Source: Sphingomonas sanxanigenens DSM 19645 = NX02
GTDB lineage: Bacteria > Pseudomonadota > Alphaproteobacteria > Sphingomonadales > Sphingomonadaceae
Reading direction: 5' to 3'
Length of the DNA: 64,000 nucleotides
Assembly: GCF_000512205.2 (NCBI RefSeq)
Contig: NZ_CP006644.1
Location: forward strand, 2,722,520 to 2,786,519
Within the stretch, counting starts at the first letter, position 1, and the number at the start of each line of letters is the position of its first letter. Under the pieces are notes generated by a model, which saw only the letters and a program-made list of their open reading frames with translations, ran no database searches and was not told the DNA's origin. The position numbers and the translations under genes are program-made. Below are positions 17,219 through 26,725 of this stretch, one piece after another.

Positions 17219-18193
17219 TCAGGCGGCGACGGTCACGTCGCGGATCGACTCGAAATCAGCTTCCTGCAGGAAGCGCTCGGCATCGAGCGCGGCCATGCAG
17301 CCCATTCCCGCGGCGGTTACCGCCTGCCGATAGATCTTGTCGGTCACGTCGCCTGCGGCGAACACGCCCGGGATCGCGGTGTGGCTGGTACCCTTTTCGA
17401 CGACGACATAGCCCTCGTCGAGTTCCAGCTTGCCCTCGAACAATTCGGTCGCCGGCTTGTGGCCGATCGCGACGAACGCGCCATCGGTTTCGATATGGCT
17501 CTTCTCGCCGGTCACGGTGTCGATCAGATCGACGCCGACCAGCCCTTCCGGATTGCCGCCACCGACGAAGCGGTCGACCGCCTTGTTCCACAGCACCTTG
17601 ATCTGGGGGTGGGCGAACAGCCGATCCTGCAGGATCTTCTCCGCGCGCAGCGAATCGCGGCGGTGGATCAAGGTCACGTCGTGGCTGTGGTTGGTGAGGT
17701 AGAGCGCTTCCTCGACCGCGGTGTTGCCGCCGCCGATCACGACCACCTTCTTGCCGCGATAGAAGAAGCCATCACAGGTGGCGCAGGCGGAAACGCCCTT
17801 GCCCTGCAGCAGATGCTCGCTGTCCAGCCCCAGCCATTTGGCCTGCGCGCCTGTGGCGATCACCAGCGTGTCGGCGACATAGATCGTGCCGCCATCGCCG
17901 CGCAGGCGGAAGGGACGCTCGGACAGGTCGACGTCGACGATCTGGTCATAGACGAACTGGGTGCCGACATGCTCGGCCTGCGCCTGCATCTCTTCCATCA
18001 GCCAGGGGCCCTGGATGACGTTGCGGAAGCCGGGATAATTCTCGACATCGGTGGTGATGGTGAGCTGCCCGCCAGGCTGGAGCCCCTGCACCACGATCGG
18101 CGCCAGGCCGGCGCGCGCGGCATAGATCGCAGCCGAAAGACCGGCGGGGCCCGATCCGAGGATCAGCATGCGGGTGGAATGGGTGGCGGTCAT
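17219..18193 (-). CDS. trxB: Thioredoxin reductase
   Basis: 324 residues from ATG 18193 (MTATHSTRML). FAD motif ILGSGPAGLSAAIYAARA, NADPH motif VIGGGNTAVEEA, redox pair CATC at Cys137 and Cys140, and FAAGDVTD near the C terminus. It reduces thioredoxin with NADPH in the cytoplasm, supplying electrons to CysH (42 kb) and, through the CcdA/DsbD route, ultimately to CcmG. An in-frame upstream extension to 18313 has no counterpart in the family. Confidence 0.96.
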   Translation of the reverse strand: MTATHSTRMLILGSGPAGLSAAIYAARAGLAPIVVQGLQPGGQLTITTDVENYPGFRNVIQGPWLMEEMQAQAEHVGTQFVYDQIVDVDLSERPFRLRGDGGTIYVADTLVIATGAQAKWLGLDSEHLLQGKGVSACATCDGFFYRGKKVVVIGGGNTAVEEALYLTNHSHDVTLIHRRDSLRAEKILQDRLFAHPQIKVLWNKAVDRFVGGGNPEGLVGVDLIDTVTGEKSHIETDGAFVAIGHKPATELFEGKLELDEGYVVVEKGTSHTAIPGVFAAGDVTDKIYRQAVTAAGMGCMAALDAERFLQEADFESIRDVTVAA

Positions 18194-18408
18194 CGCAAAT
18201 CTTTCATCCTGTTCGAGCCCCGAAATAAGGACTGGAACCACCCCAGCGCAACCGATGGAATTTCTTGGGGGGCCGCAACCCCGCCTCGCGACATCCGCGA
18301 CATTTCGCGACACTAATGAACCGATCTTGTCGAAGCTGCTCAGAATCCGTTCAATCGACCGGACGTAGAAGCATGGTCATCGAAGTGATCAGGATAAGGA
18401 ATTTGGTC

Positions 18409-18789
18409 ATGCTGAAGTCGATTGGAACTATCGCCAAGATTGCGATCGCCGCCGTTGCCGTCGGCGGAATGACCGCGCCCGCCATGGCGCAGAGCTGGGG
18501 CCAGCAGCAGCAGGTCCGTTTCGATCCGCGTTACGATCGCGATCGGAATGGCGGCTGGAACGGCGGCGGCTATCGTTTCGAACTGGCCGGCAACGGCGTC
18601 GCCCGCCTGCACCCGGTGCTGAAGACGACCCGCGAGGGCCTGCGCTTCGTGAGCCAGTTCGACTATAACCGCGACGGCCGGCTGAACATGAACGAGGCCG
18701 GCGATGCGAACCGGGCGCTGATCCGCGGTGCCGACCGCAATGGCGATGCCCAGGTCTCCAGCCGCGAGGCGGCGCGCTTCCTGCGCTGA
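18409..18789 (+). CDS. Exported EF-hand calcium-binding protein
   Basis: 126 residues from ATG 18409, which follows AGGATAAGGA. A signal peptide (about 1-27, ending APAMAQ) precedes a Gln/Gly/Asp-rich segment. Two EF-hand loops follow: DYNRDGRLNMNE and DRNGDAQVSSRE. Both keep Asp at 1, 3/5-type ligands and Glu at 12; the second has Ala in place of the loop glycine. A periplasmic Ca2+-binding role is likely; no partner is evident. A hairpin terminator follows directly. An in-frame GTG/ATG cluster further upstream would bury the signal peptide. Confidence 0.8.
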   Translation: MLKSIGTIAKIAIAAVAVGGMTAPAMAQSWGQQQQVRFDPRYDRDRNGGWNGGGYRFELAGNGVARLHPVLKTTREGLRFVSQFDYNRDGRLNMNEAGDANRALIRGADRNGDAQVSSREAARFLR

Positions 18790-18825
18790 GCTTCCTGCGC
18801 TGAATCGCAGCGGGTTTCATCAAGA

Positions 18826-18860
18826 ACGGCGCCCCGGCGATGGCTGGGGCGCCGTCTTTT
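18826..18860 (+). terminator. Rho-independent terminator after EF-hand gene
   Basis: ACGGCGCCCC (18826-18835) pairs with GGGGCGCCGT (18846-18855), ten perfect pairs around GGCGATGGCT, followed by CTTTT. Confidence 0.85.
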
Positions 18861-18961
18861 CGTGCGGAACCGGCGATCGGCTATCGTCTTAGCTGTCGAC
18901 AGGCGTTGAAGCCGGCCACCAAAGCGGGCTAATCGGCGCGGGTAACAGTGAGGACGCGAAG

Positions 18962-19963
18962 ATGAGCCACGAGGCCAACCACGACGATGACGAGCAGGGC
19001 CTCGGGGCTGAGCTTGCCCAGATGCGCAGCCGGCGGATCGGCCGCCGCCGCGCGCTGTCGCTGCTTGCGAGCGCCGGCACCGCCGCGCTGATCGCGAGCT
19101 GCGGTGGCGGTGGCGGAGACGATGACGACGGCGGCACCCCCACGCCGACGCCGACCCCGACGCCGACTCCCACGCCGACGCCGACGCCGACCCCCACGCC
19201 GACGCCGCTTCCGCTGCCGACGACATGTAGCAACTATCCGCCCGAGGAAGTCGGCCCCTATCCGGCAGACGGCAGCAACAGCCTGCCCGCCGGCGCGCCG
19301 ACGCAGACCAACATCCTGACCTTCAGCGGCATCGTGCGCACGGACATCCGCCCGAATTTTACGGCGCCGACGCCGACGCCGACACCGACGCCCACCTCGA
19401 CACCGACGCCGACCCCCGCGCCGGCACCGTCGCCCACCCCCACGCCGCCGCCTACGCCCGGCGTGCAGGTGACGTTGACCTTCATCGTGGTGAACACGGC
19501 CTCGACCTGCGCGGCGCTTTCCAACTATGCCATCTATCTGTGGCATCCGCGGGCGGACGGTCGCTATTCGCTCTACGACGATCCGGCCGACACCTATTGC
19601 CGTGGCGTGCTTTACACCAATTCGAGCGGCCAGTGCACGTTCACGACGATCTTCCCGGGCTGCGAACCCGGGCGCTTCCCGCATATGCATTTCGAGCTGT
19701 TCACCAACCCGAGCAACGCGCTGGCGGGCAGGTTCGCCAAACTCACCTCGCAGATCGTCATGCCGCCCGAAGCCGCGGCGTCGGTCTATTCGAGCAGTGC
19801 GGATTATGCCGCGAGCGCGACCAACTTCGCTTCGGCGACGATCGCGGGCGATCCCGTGTTCGGCAACAACACGTCGGGCCAGATCACCAGCATGACGCCG
19901 ACATTCACCGGCACCGCCGCGACGGGCTTCACCGCCTCGATCGTGATCGGCGTGACGCCATAA
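18962..19963 (+). CDS. Intradiol-dioxygenase-like lipoprotein with Thr-Pro linkers
   Basis: 333 residues. The N terminus combines twin arginines ([12 protein letters not shown]) with a lipobox-like LIASC, so export by Tat and lipidation are plausible. Two Thr-Pro repeat linkers lie at about residues 59-82 and 134-165. The rest has the intradiol ring-cleavage plan: [43 protein letters not shown]. Family iron ligands are two Tyr and two His; the first Tyr (GPYP) and the two His (HMH) are visible. The second Tyr of the PGWY motif is not where expected (PGCEPGR), so activity is doubtful. No catabolic genes adjoin it. Confidence 0.72.
   Translation: MSHEANHDDDEQGLGAELAQMRSRRIGRRRALSLLASAGTAALIASCGGGGGDDDDGGTPTPTPTPTPTPTPTPTPTPTPTPLPLPTTCSNYPPEEVGPYPADGSNSLPAGAPTQTNILTFSGIVRTDIRPNFTAPTPTPTPTPTSTPTPTPAPAPSPTPTPPPTPGVQVTLTFIVVNTASTCAALSNYAIYLWHPRADGRYSLYDDPADTYCRGVLYTNSSGQCTFTTIFPGCEPGRFPHMHFELFTNPSNALAGRFAKLTSQIVMPPEAAASVYSSSADYAASATNFASATIAGDPVFGNNTSGQITSMTPTFTGTAATGFTASIVIGVTP
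19136..19207 (+). repeat. Thr-Pro coding microsatellite-like repeat
   Basis: Twelve ACS-CCS codon pairs in a row, encoding twelve Thr-Pro units. Built from six-base units with third-position drift. A second, less regular run lies at 19364-19459 in the same gene, and a close relative is at 43270-43356. Slippage would change length in frame. Confidence 0.9.
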
Positions 19964-19968
19964 GCCGG

Positions 19969-20001
19969 TTTGCCTCCCCGGGCTCGGCCCGGGGAGGCAA
20001 A
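19969..20001. terminator. Bidirectional hairpin between dioxygenase-like gene and gor
   Basis: TTTGCCTCCCCGGG (19969-19982) pairs perfectly with CCCGGGGAGGCAAA (19988-20001) around CTCGG. The A/T ends give a short T run in both directions, suiting the convergent genes. Confidence 0.85.
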
Positions 20002-20008
20002 ACCCGCG

Positions 20009-21355
20009 TTACCGCATCAGCACCAATTCCTCCGCCATCGTCGGGTGCAGCGCGACGGTGTCGTCGAACGCTTGCTTGGTGAGCCCCGCCTTCACCGCGA
20101 TCGCAGCGGCCTGCAGGATCTCCGGCGCGTCGGGCCCGATCATGTGGAGACCGACGATCACATCGGTCTCGGCGTTGCAGATCATCTTGTAGAGCGCACG
20201 CTCGTTGCGGCCGGCGAGGACATTCTTCATCGGCCGGAAATCCGAGGTGTAGACCTTGATCGTGCCGAAGCGGTTGCGCGCCTCACCCTCGGTATAGCCG
20301 ACACCGGCGATCGGCGGGTGGCTGAACACCGCATTGGGCACGCAGTGATAATCGACGCGGCGCGGCTTGTTGCCGAACACGCTGTCGGCAAACGCCTGCC
20401 CCTCGCGGATCGCGATCGGGGTGAGCTGGATGCGGTCGGTCACGTCGCCCACGGCATAGATGCTGTCGACGCTCGACTGGTTGTCGGCATCGACGACCAC
20501 GGCACCGCGCTCGTCGAGCTTCACGCCCACCGTCTCCAGCCCCAGCCCCCTGGTATGCGGCACGCGACCGGTGGCGAAGAGCAGCGCATCCGCCTCGATC
20601 GTCGGCTGGCCGGTCATGAACAGGCGAAGGCTGCCATCCTCCTGCTTTTCCACCTTCTCGAACGGCGCGTTGAACAGGAACTTGATGCCCTTGGTCATCG
20701 AGATCTGCAGCAGCCGGTCGCGCACCTGCTCGTCATAGCCGCGCAGGATCGTGTCGGAGCGGTTGACGATCGTCACCTCGGCGCCGAACTCATGGAAGAT
20801 GCCGGCGAACTCGTTGGCGATATAGCCGCCGCCGGCGATCACCACCCGCTTGGGCATCGCATCGAGGTGAAACACCTCGTTGGACGTGATGCCATACTCC
20901 GAACCCGGAAAGGCGGGCACGACCGGCCACGCACCGGTGGCGATCAGGATCTTGCCGGCGGTCACGGTGCGCCCCGATGCCAGGGTGATCTCGTTGACGC
21001 CGCTCACCGTGGCACGTTCCAGGATGACCTCGACGCCATGGCTGTCGAGCGTGCTGGTATAGGCAGCGTTGAGCCGTTCGACATCGGCGAGCACATTGTC
21101 ACGCAAGGTCGGCCAGTCGAAATCGCAGTCGGGCACGTTCCAGCCGAAGCGGCGTGCGTCTTTCAGATCCTCGGCGAAATGCGCACCGTAGACGAGCAGC
21201 TTCTTGGGCACGCAGCCACGGATCACGCAGGTGCCGCCGACCTTGTATTCCTCGGCGATCGCCACCTTCGCGCCATGCGCCGCGGAGACCCGCGCCGCAC
21301 GGACACCACCGGAACCGGCGCCGATGACGAAGAGATCATAATCGAAACTGCTCAT
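20009..21355 (-). CDS. gor: Glutathione-disulfide reductase
   Basis: 448 residues from ATG 21355 (MSSFDYDLFV). FAD motif IGAGSGGVRAAR, redox disulfide GGTCVIRGC with Cys43 and Cys48, NADPH motif AGGGYIANEFA and the C-terminal active-site HPTMAEE. The absence of a lipoyl-domain context and the GTCVIRGCVPKK form are typical of Gor rather than of Lpd. It reduces GSSG with NADPH. An upstream in-frame start at 21385 would add ten residues but is poorer. Confidence 0.94.
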   Translation of the reverse strand: MSSFDYDLFVIGAGSGGVRAARVSAAHGAKVAIAEEYKVGGTCVIRGCVPKKLLVYGAHFAEDLKDARRFGWNVPDCDFDWPTLRDNVLADVERLNAAYTSTLDSHGVEVILERATVSGVNEITLASGRTVTAGKILIATGAWPVVPAFPGSEYGITSNEVFHLDAMPKRVVIAGGGYIANEFAGIFHEFGAEVTIVNRSDTILRGYDEQVRDRLLQISMTKGIKFLFNAPFEKVEKQEDGSLRLFMTGQPTIEADALLFATGRVPHTRGLGLETVGVKLDERGAVVVDADNQSSVDSIYAVGDVTDRIQLTPIAIREGQAFADSVFGNKPRRVDYHCVPNAVFSHPPIAGVGYTEGEARNRFGTIKVYTSDFRPMKNVLAGRNERALYKMICNAETDVIVGLHMIGPDAPEILQAAAIAVKAGLTKQAFDDTVALHPTMAEELVLMR

Positions 21356-21582
21356 GGACCCGCCCTTGATATGCTGCGCGAGCATCTAGGGAGCCCGACC
21401 CGCGGGGACAAACGGGTTTTCCGGTTTGCGCTGATCGATTTCCTTCGCAACCCGCGGCTCGCCGCCGACAGGTGTGGCGATTCTCGCCGGCTTCACCGGC
21501 GCCTGCCGGGCGACGGTTCCGGCAGGGCGCGCACCATCGCGCCGTGCCCGGCCCCCGGGGGGCGGGCGCCGGGATCTGGAAA

Positions 21583-23085
21583 TCAGCCGAACGCGCGCTC
21601 GATCAGCGCGCGCGTCGAGGGATCGAACCGGTCCGTCCCCTCGCTGTCGATCGACTTGGCGATCGCCTTGCCCAGTTCCACGCCGAACTGGTCGAACGGG
21701 TTGATCCCCATCAGCGCCGCATTGGCGAAGGTGCGCTGTTCGTAGAAGGCGATCAGCGCGCCAAGCGTGCGCGGATCGACGCGGTCGAGCAGGATCGTCG
21801 ACGACGGACGGTCGCCCGCATAGGCGCGTGCCGGATCGTCGCTGTGCTTGCCTTCCATCAGCGCCGCGCCCTGCGCGAAGCAATTGACCAGCAGCGCGCG
21901 ATGGTGGCGGTCGTCGAGGGGATGGCCGGGCTCGATCGCGGCGATGAACTCGACCGGGATCAGGTGCGTGCCCTGGTGGAGAAGCTGGAACACCGCATGC
22001 TGCGCATCGGTGCCGACCCCGCCCCAGGTGACCGGCGCGGTCGGGCCGTCGACGGGCGTACCGTCCGCCTTCACGCTCTTGCCGTTCGATTCCATCTCGA
22101 GCTGCTGCAGATAGGAGGGCAGCAGCCGCAGCCGTTCGTCATAGGCGAATACCGCGCGGGTCTGGCAGCCGCGGACGCGGGCATAATATTGATCCGCGAA
22201 CGCCGCGAGCAGAGGCACGTTGCGGCGCGGCTCGGCGAAGCGGAAATGGCGGTCCATCGCAGCGGCGCCTTCCAGCAATTCCTCGAACGCCGTCCAGCCG
22301 AGCGCAAGCGCGGCGGGAAAACCGATCGACGACCACAGCGAATAACGGCCGCCGACACTTTCGCCGAAGGGCAGCACGCGGGTTTCGTCGACGCCCCAGG
22401 CCACCGCCTTGTCCGGCGCCGCGGTCAGCGCGACGACGCGGCCATAGGGATCGTCGACGCCGCCTTCGGTCAGCCACGCCAGCGCGCTGTCCGCATTCAT
22501 AAGCGTCTCGGTGGTGGTGAAGGTCTTGGAGGCGACGGCGATCAGCGTGCTGCTGGGATCGAAGCGCGCGAACGCCTCCTCCAGCGCGGCGCCGTCGACA
22601 TTGGAGACGATCGCGGTCTGATAGCGATCGGCCTCGCGGCCCAGCGCATCGACCAGCAGGTTCGGCCCCAGCGCCGAACCGCCGATGCCGATGTGCAGGA
22701 TGTTGGTGATCGGCCCCATCGCGCCGGCCTCGATCGCATCGATCAGCCCGCGCATCCGCGCATGGAACATCCTGGCCTGCGCCACGCTCTCGGGCGCGCC
22801 CTCGCCGCGCTCGGCGCTATGCTCGGCGGCGCGATCCTCGGTGACGTTGACCTTGGCGCCGGCGAACAGCGCGGCGCGCTTGGCGGCGAACTCGCTCGCC
22901 TCGGCCAGCGCCACGAAGGCGTCGATCAGCGCCGGGGTCAGGTGCGTCTTCGACCAGTCGAAGCGCATGCCCACCTCTTCGATCACAAGCTGCGACAGGC
23001 GATCGGGCGTGGTCTCGAACAATTTGGCCAGGGTTTCGGGCTGCTCCGCCCGGATGGCCGTCCACGCCGTTTCGGTGCCGCTCAT
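21583..23085 (-). CDS. pgi: Glucose-6-phosphate isomerase
   Basis: 500 residues from ATG 23085, preceded by GGGAGA. Signature regions are present: ILHIGIGGSALGPNLL, VASKTFTTTET, GGRYSLWSSIG, and the conserved histidine region FQLLHQGTHLIPVEF. It interconverts glucose-6-phosphate and fructose-6-phosphate. With Zwf in the same window this supports an Entner-Doudoroff-centred sugar metabolism, as usual in the group. The enzyme is close to the usual 500-550 residues. Divergent from lepB across a 166-base spacer. Confidence 0.95.
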   Translation of the reverse strand: MSGTETAWTAIRAEQPETLAKLFETTPDRLSQLVIEEVGMRFDWSKTHLTPALIDAFVALAEASEFAAKRAALFAGAKVNVTEDRAAEHSAERGEGAPESVAQARMFHARMRGLIDAIEAGAMGPITNILHIGIGGSALGPNLLVDALGREADRYQTAIVSNVDGAALEEAFARFDPSSTLIAVASKTFTTTETLMNADSALAWLTEGGVDDPYGRVVALTAAPDKAVAWGVDETRVLPFGESVGGRYSLWSSIGFPAALALGWTAFEELLEGAAAMDRHFRFAEPRRNVPLLAAFADQYYARVRGCQTRAVFAYDERLRLLPSYLQQLEMESNGKSVKADGTPVDGPTAPVTWGGVGTDAQHAVFQLLHQGTHLIPVEFIAAIEPGHPLDDRHHRALLVNCFAQGAALMEGKHSDDPARAYAGDRPSSTILLDRVDPRTLGALIAFYEQRTFANAALMGINPFDQFGVELGKAIAKSIDSEGTDRFDPSTRALIERAFG

Positions 23086-23251
23086 GTCGCGAATCTCCCT
23101 GATATTGCAGCGCACCCTCTACGCCGCAGTCCGCGCCGCTGCCACCCCCCGGCCTGCCGCTTTTCTCTCCGACGGTGCCCCGATGCGCGCGACGAACGCC
23201 TGTCGATCGAAGCTTGCTTGACCAAAGCGCGCCACGCTTCCAAACCGCGGC

Positions 23252-24118
23252 ATGACCGACCAGACGTCGGGCGGCGCGCGAGCCGCCGCCGCCAAAGCCA
23301 ATAAACGGGGCCGAAAGGCAAAAAGCGAAGGGCGCGAGTCCTTCATCTTCCTGCTGAAACTGCTGCTGTTCGTCTTCATCCTGCGCAGCTTCATCGTTTC
23401 CCCTTTCGTCATCCCCTCGGAATCGATGCAGCCGCGGTTGCTCGTGGGCGATTATCTGCTCGCGGCGAAATGGCCCTATGGCTTCTCGCGCTACAGCCTG
23501 CCCTGGGGCATGCCGCTGCTGCCCTCGTCGCGCATCCTCCCGCGCCAGCCCGAGCGCGGCGACGTCGTGATCTTCCGCGCACCGCCGACCAACGATGTCG
23601 ACTATATCAAGCGCGTGATCGGGCTGCCGGGTGACCTCGTCCAGATCCGCAAGGGCCAGATCATCCTCAACGGCACGCCGATCCCGCGCCAGCGCATCGC
23701 CGATTTCGTCCACCCGGTGAGCCCCAACAGCCCCTGCTATGCGCTGGAAAAGGGCGTCCCCTCCCCCTTCCTGCACCGTGACAGCACGGGCCAGGCGGTC
23801 TGCCGCTATCCGCAATATCGCGAGACGCTGCCCAACGGCCACAGCTATGCCGTGCTCGACCTTCGACCGACCGAGAATGACGACACCGAGGTCTATGTCG
23901 TGCCCGAAGGCCATCTGTTCCTGATGGGCGACAATCGCGACCGCAGCCTCGACAGCCGCTTCTCGGTGGAGCGCGGCGGGATCGGGTTCGTGCCGCAGGA
24001 CAATCTCGTCGGCCGGGCGATGGTCTCGATTTTCTCGACCGACGGCTCGGCGAACTGGTTCCTGCCCTGGACATGGTTCACCGCCGCGCGCTGGGAACGG
24101 ATCGGCGAAACCTTCTGA
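23252..24118 (+). CDS. lepB: Signal peptidase I
   Basis: 288 residues. A basic cytoplasmic N terminus is followed by one membrane helix (about 31-48). The catalytic dyad is Ser58 in PSESMQP and Lys120 in DYIKRVIGLPGD, and box E GDNRDRSLDSR is intact. It removes signal peptides of exported proteins at the outer face of the inner membrane. Its TGA overlaps the rnc ATG by one base. The lepB-rnc-era order is a well-known conserved operon in proteobacteria. Confidence 0.96.
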   Translation: MTDQTSGGARAAAAKANKRGRKAKSEGRESFIFLLKLLLFVFILRSFIVSPFVIPSESMQPRLLVGDYLLAAKWPYGFSRYSLPWGMPLLPSSRILPRQPERGDVVIFRAPPTNDVDYIKRVIGLPGDLVQIRKGQIILNGTPIPRQRIADFVHPVSPNSPCYALEKGVPSPFLHRDSTGQAVCRYPQYRETLPNGHSYAVLDLRPTENDDTEVYVVPEGHLFLMGDNRDRSLDSRFSVERGGIGFVPQDNLVGRAMVSIFSTDGSANWFLPWTWFTAARWERIGETF

Positions 24119-24783
24119 TGGCAGCCGATCTTTCCTCCTGGATCAGGGAGACCTTCCAGCACGAACCCGGCGACCTCGCGCTGTTCGAACGCGCGCTGAC
24201 GCATGGTAGCCAGAGCACCCTCAACTATGAGCGGCTCGAATTTCTCGGTGACCGCATCCTCGGCCTGCTGGTGGCGCGCTGGCTGTTCGTGCTGTTTCCC
24301 GACGAGCCCGAGGGGAAGCTCTCGCGCCGGCTCAACGCACTCGTCTCGGGCGGCACCTGTGCCGAGATCGGCCGCGCGATCGGCGTGCCGACGCATCTGC
24401 GCCTCGGCAAGCAGGCGCGCGACGATGGCGCGAACGACAGCGACAATGTGCTGGGCGACGTCGTCGAGTCGCTGATCGCCGCCGTCTTCCTCGAAGGCGG
24501 GCTCGAGGCCGCCGACCGCTTCGTCCGCAGCGCGTGGGGCGACCGCGTGCTGCAGCAGCAGCGTGCGCCGCTGCACCCCAAGTCCGCGCTGCAGGAATGG
24601 GCCGCGGCGCACAACCGGCGCCCGCCGGTCTATGAAATCACCAATCGCGCCGGGCCGCACCACGCGCCCCGTTTCACCATCACCGTCACGATCAAGGGTG
24701 CCGGCGAGGCCTCCGCGGAAGGATCGTCGAAGCAGGATGCGGAAACCGCGGCGGCGCGCGCCCTTCTGGAGAAACTGCAATGA
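24118..24783 (+). CDS. rnc: Ribonuclease III
   Basis: 221 residues. The catalytic signature ERLEFLGDRILGL (residues 38-50, with Glu41 and Asp45) and the second acidic cluster LGDVVESLIAAVFLEGG are intact. A C-terminal double-stranded RNA-binding domain follows (ALQEWAA, GEGSSKQDAE-like GSSKQDAETAAA). It cuts rRNA precursors and other duplex RNA. Translation is coupled to lepB (one-base overlap) and era (four-base overlap). Confidence 0.96.
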   Translation: MAADLSSWIRETFQHEPGDLALFERALTHGSQSTLNYERLEFLGDRILGLLVARWLFVLFPDEPEGKLSRRLNALVSGGTCAEIGRAIGVPTHLRLGKQARDDGANDSDNVLGDVVESLIAAVFLEGGLEAADRFVRSAWGDRVLQQQRAPLHPKSALQEWAAAHNRRPPVYEITNRAGPHHAPRFTITVTIKGAGEASAEGSSKQDAETAAARALLEKLQ

Positions 24784-25673
24784 GCGAACGGTGCGGAACC
24801 GTCGCGATCGTCGGCGCGCCCAATGCGGGCAAGTCGACCCTCGTCAACGCCCTCGTCGGGCAGAAGGTGGCGATCGTCAGCCCCAAGGCGCAGACCACGC
24901 GCACGCGGCTGATGGGCCTCGCCATCGAGGGCGAAACGCAGATCATCCTCGTCGACACGCCCGGCATCTTCGAGCCGCGCCGGCGGCTGGACCGGGCGAT
25001 GGTCTCCGCCGCGTGGGGCGGCGCCGAGGATGCCGACCTGATCGCGCTGGTGATCGACGCCAAGGGCGGGCTCAGCCCCAAGGTGGAAGGCATTATCGAG
25101 CGGCTGGCGGCGCGGCGCGAGCCGAAGATCCTGATCCTCAACAAGGTCGACATCGCCGCCAAGGAAAAGCTGCTCGTCCATGCGCAGCGGCTGAATGAGC
25201 GCATCGGTTTCATCGACACCTATATGGTCTCCGCCGCGACCGGCGACGGCGTACCCGTCCTCAAGGCCGCGCTCGCCGCCAAGATGCCGGAAGGACCGTG
25301 GCACTTTCCGGAGGACCAGGTCTCCGACGCGACCGACCGCATGCTCGCGGCCGAGGTGACCCGCGAACAGCTCTACCTCCAGCTCTACGCCGAACTGCCC
25401 TATGCCGCGGCCGTGGATACCGAGCGCTATTCGGAGCGCGAGGACGGATCGGTCGAGATCCACCAGCAGATCCTGGTCGGCCGCGCCACCCAACGCGCGA
25501 TCGTGCTCGGCAAGGGCGGCACCCGCCTGAAGGAGATCGGCTCACGCGCACGCGCCGAACTGACCAGGCTGCTCGGCGCGCGCGTGCACCTCTATCTGCA
25601 CGTCAAGGTCAAGCCGGACTGGGAGGAGGATCGCAGCCTCTACCGCGCGATCGGGCTGGAGTGGGTGGAGTAG
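24780..25673 (+). CDS. era: GTPase Era
   Basis: 297 residues. G1 GAPNAGKST, G2 region QTTRTRLMG, G3 DTPGIFEP and G4 NKVD are all present. A C-terminal KH domain follows with ERDGSVEIHQQILV-type and VLGKGGTRLKEIG elements. Era binds the 3' end of 16S rRNA and supports 30S assembly. Last gene of lepB-rnc-era; recO, a frequent follower, is absent here. Confidence 0.96.
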   Translation: MSERCGTVAIVGAPNAGKSTLVNALVGQKVAIVSPKAQTTRTRLMGLAIEGETQIILVDTPGIFEPRRRLDRAMVSAAWGGAEDADLIALVIDAKGGLSPKVEGIIERLAARREPKILILNKVDIAAKEKLLVHAQRLNERIGFIDTYMVSAATGDGVPVLKAALAAKMPEGPWHFPEDQVSDATDRMLAAEVTREQLYLQLYAELPYAAAVDTERYSEREDGSVEIHQQILVGRATQRAIVLGKGGTRLKEIGSRARAELTRLLGARVHLYLHVKVKPDWEEDRSLYRAIGLEWVE

Positions 25674-25892
25674 GTCGATCGGGCCTCTTCACCCGACAAT
25701 CCGTTCGTAGCATCCATCAGCGCGTGCAGAACGCGAACGACGTAGATGGCATCGTGCAGTCCGATAGAACGGGCGGTGCCGCCCTGCGCCGGAACGCCGG
25801 TAACCAGCAAAATGCGCACCGCCCTCAATGCCGAGCGCGGGATGCTCGCACGAGGCGACCGACGTGCTACGCGTCACGGCAATCTCCCACAT
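25640..25892 (-). pseudogene. Possible frameshifted remnant of a ParE/RelE-type toxin
   Basis: This 254-base gap after era has no intact gene. On the minus strand one frame reads HRPFYRT and the next frame continues DAIYVVRVLHALMDA, and together they resemble the C-terminal end of ParE-type plasmid-stabilisation toxins, which typically end in a Y/FYR-x-DA-VVRVLH-MD pattern. The switch of frame near 25760 and the lack of a matching N terminus or antitoxin gene suggest decay. The last codons run into the 3' end of era. This is a pattern call, not an alignment. Confidence 0.3.
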
Positions 25893-25927
25893 GACCAGAT
25901 ATTCGTAACGTCATCGCATTGCAGCGG

Positions 25928-26629
25928 TCAGTCTCCCAGCACGTCCGCCACCCACGCCGGGACCAGTTCGCTCGCCGGCCCCAACCGCGTTTCGTGGAAA
26001 TAGACGCTGCCCGCCGACGGATCGAGGTTCAGCTCCAGCGTCCGCGCGCCATGATGCCGTGCGGTCTGGACGAAGCCCGCGGCGGGATAGACCGCGCCCG
26101 AGGTGCCGATCGAGACGAACAGGTCGCAACGCATCAGCGCCGCTTCGATCCGGTCCATCTCGTAGGGCATCTCGCCGAAGAAGACGATGTCGGGGCGCAG
26201 CTTCGGACGGCCGCAGCCGTCGCAGACGCTGCCCGGCGGCATCGCGCCCTGCCACGGCACCGCCTTGTTGCAGCCCGCGCAGAGCGCCGAGAGCAACGCG
26301 CCATGCATGTGGAGCATGCGCTTCGCCCCGGCGCGCTCATGAAGATCGTCGACATTCTGCGTGACGATCAACAACGCGCCGTCCCACGCCGCATCGAGTG
26401 CGGCCAGCGCCTGATGTGCCGGGTTGGGCTCGACGCCGGCAAGCGCGGCGCGGCGGGCATCGTAGAAATCATGGACGAGCCGCGCATCGCGCGCGAGCGC
26501 TTGCGGCGTGCAGATATCCTCCACCCTATGGCCTTCCCATAGCCCGTCGGGCCCGCGGAAGGTGGCAAGCCCGCTCTCGGCGGAGATGCCGGCGCCGGTG
26601 AGGATGACGATGTTCCGGATGTCATGCAT
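25928..26629 (-). CDS. cobB: Sir2-family NAD-dependent protein deacylase
   Basis: 233 residues from ATG 26629, which follows GGAAGG. Sirtuin motifs are in order: GAGISAESGLATFRG, TQNVDDLHE, the catalytic histidine in MLHMHGAL, zinc cysteines CAGC and CDGC, and GTSGAVYPAAG. It removes acetyl or succinyl groups from lysines at the cost of NAD+. The Tyr and Arg that select succinyl-lysine are not resolved here. An in-frame ATG four codons upstream is possible. Divergent from zwf. Confidence 0.92.
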   Translation of the reverse strand: MHDIRNIVILTGAGISAESGLATFRGPDGLWEGHRVEDICTPQALARDARLVHDFYDARRAALAGVEPNPAHQALAALDAAWDGALLIVTQNVDDLHERAGAKRMLHMHGALLSALCAGCNKAVPWQGAMPPGSVCDGCGRPKLRPDIVFFGEMPYEMDRIEAALMRCDLFVSIGTSGAVYPAAGFVQTARHHGARTLELNLDPSAGSVYFHETRLGPASELVPAWVADVLGD

Positions 26630-26725
26630 GACGCCTTCCATAACCGCGCTTCGCACTTACGACCACGCCGCGCGTGACGGGGCCGCACCACGACGCTATG
26701 CAGCGCCAAACACCCGATCCAGAGA

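Noticed and set aside
19970-21745. Plus-strand 591-codon frame antisense to gor
   Set aside because: Shadow of the glutathione reductase gene; composition is typical of antisense high-GC frames.
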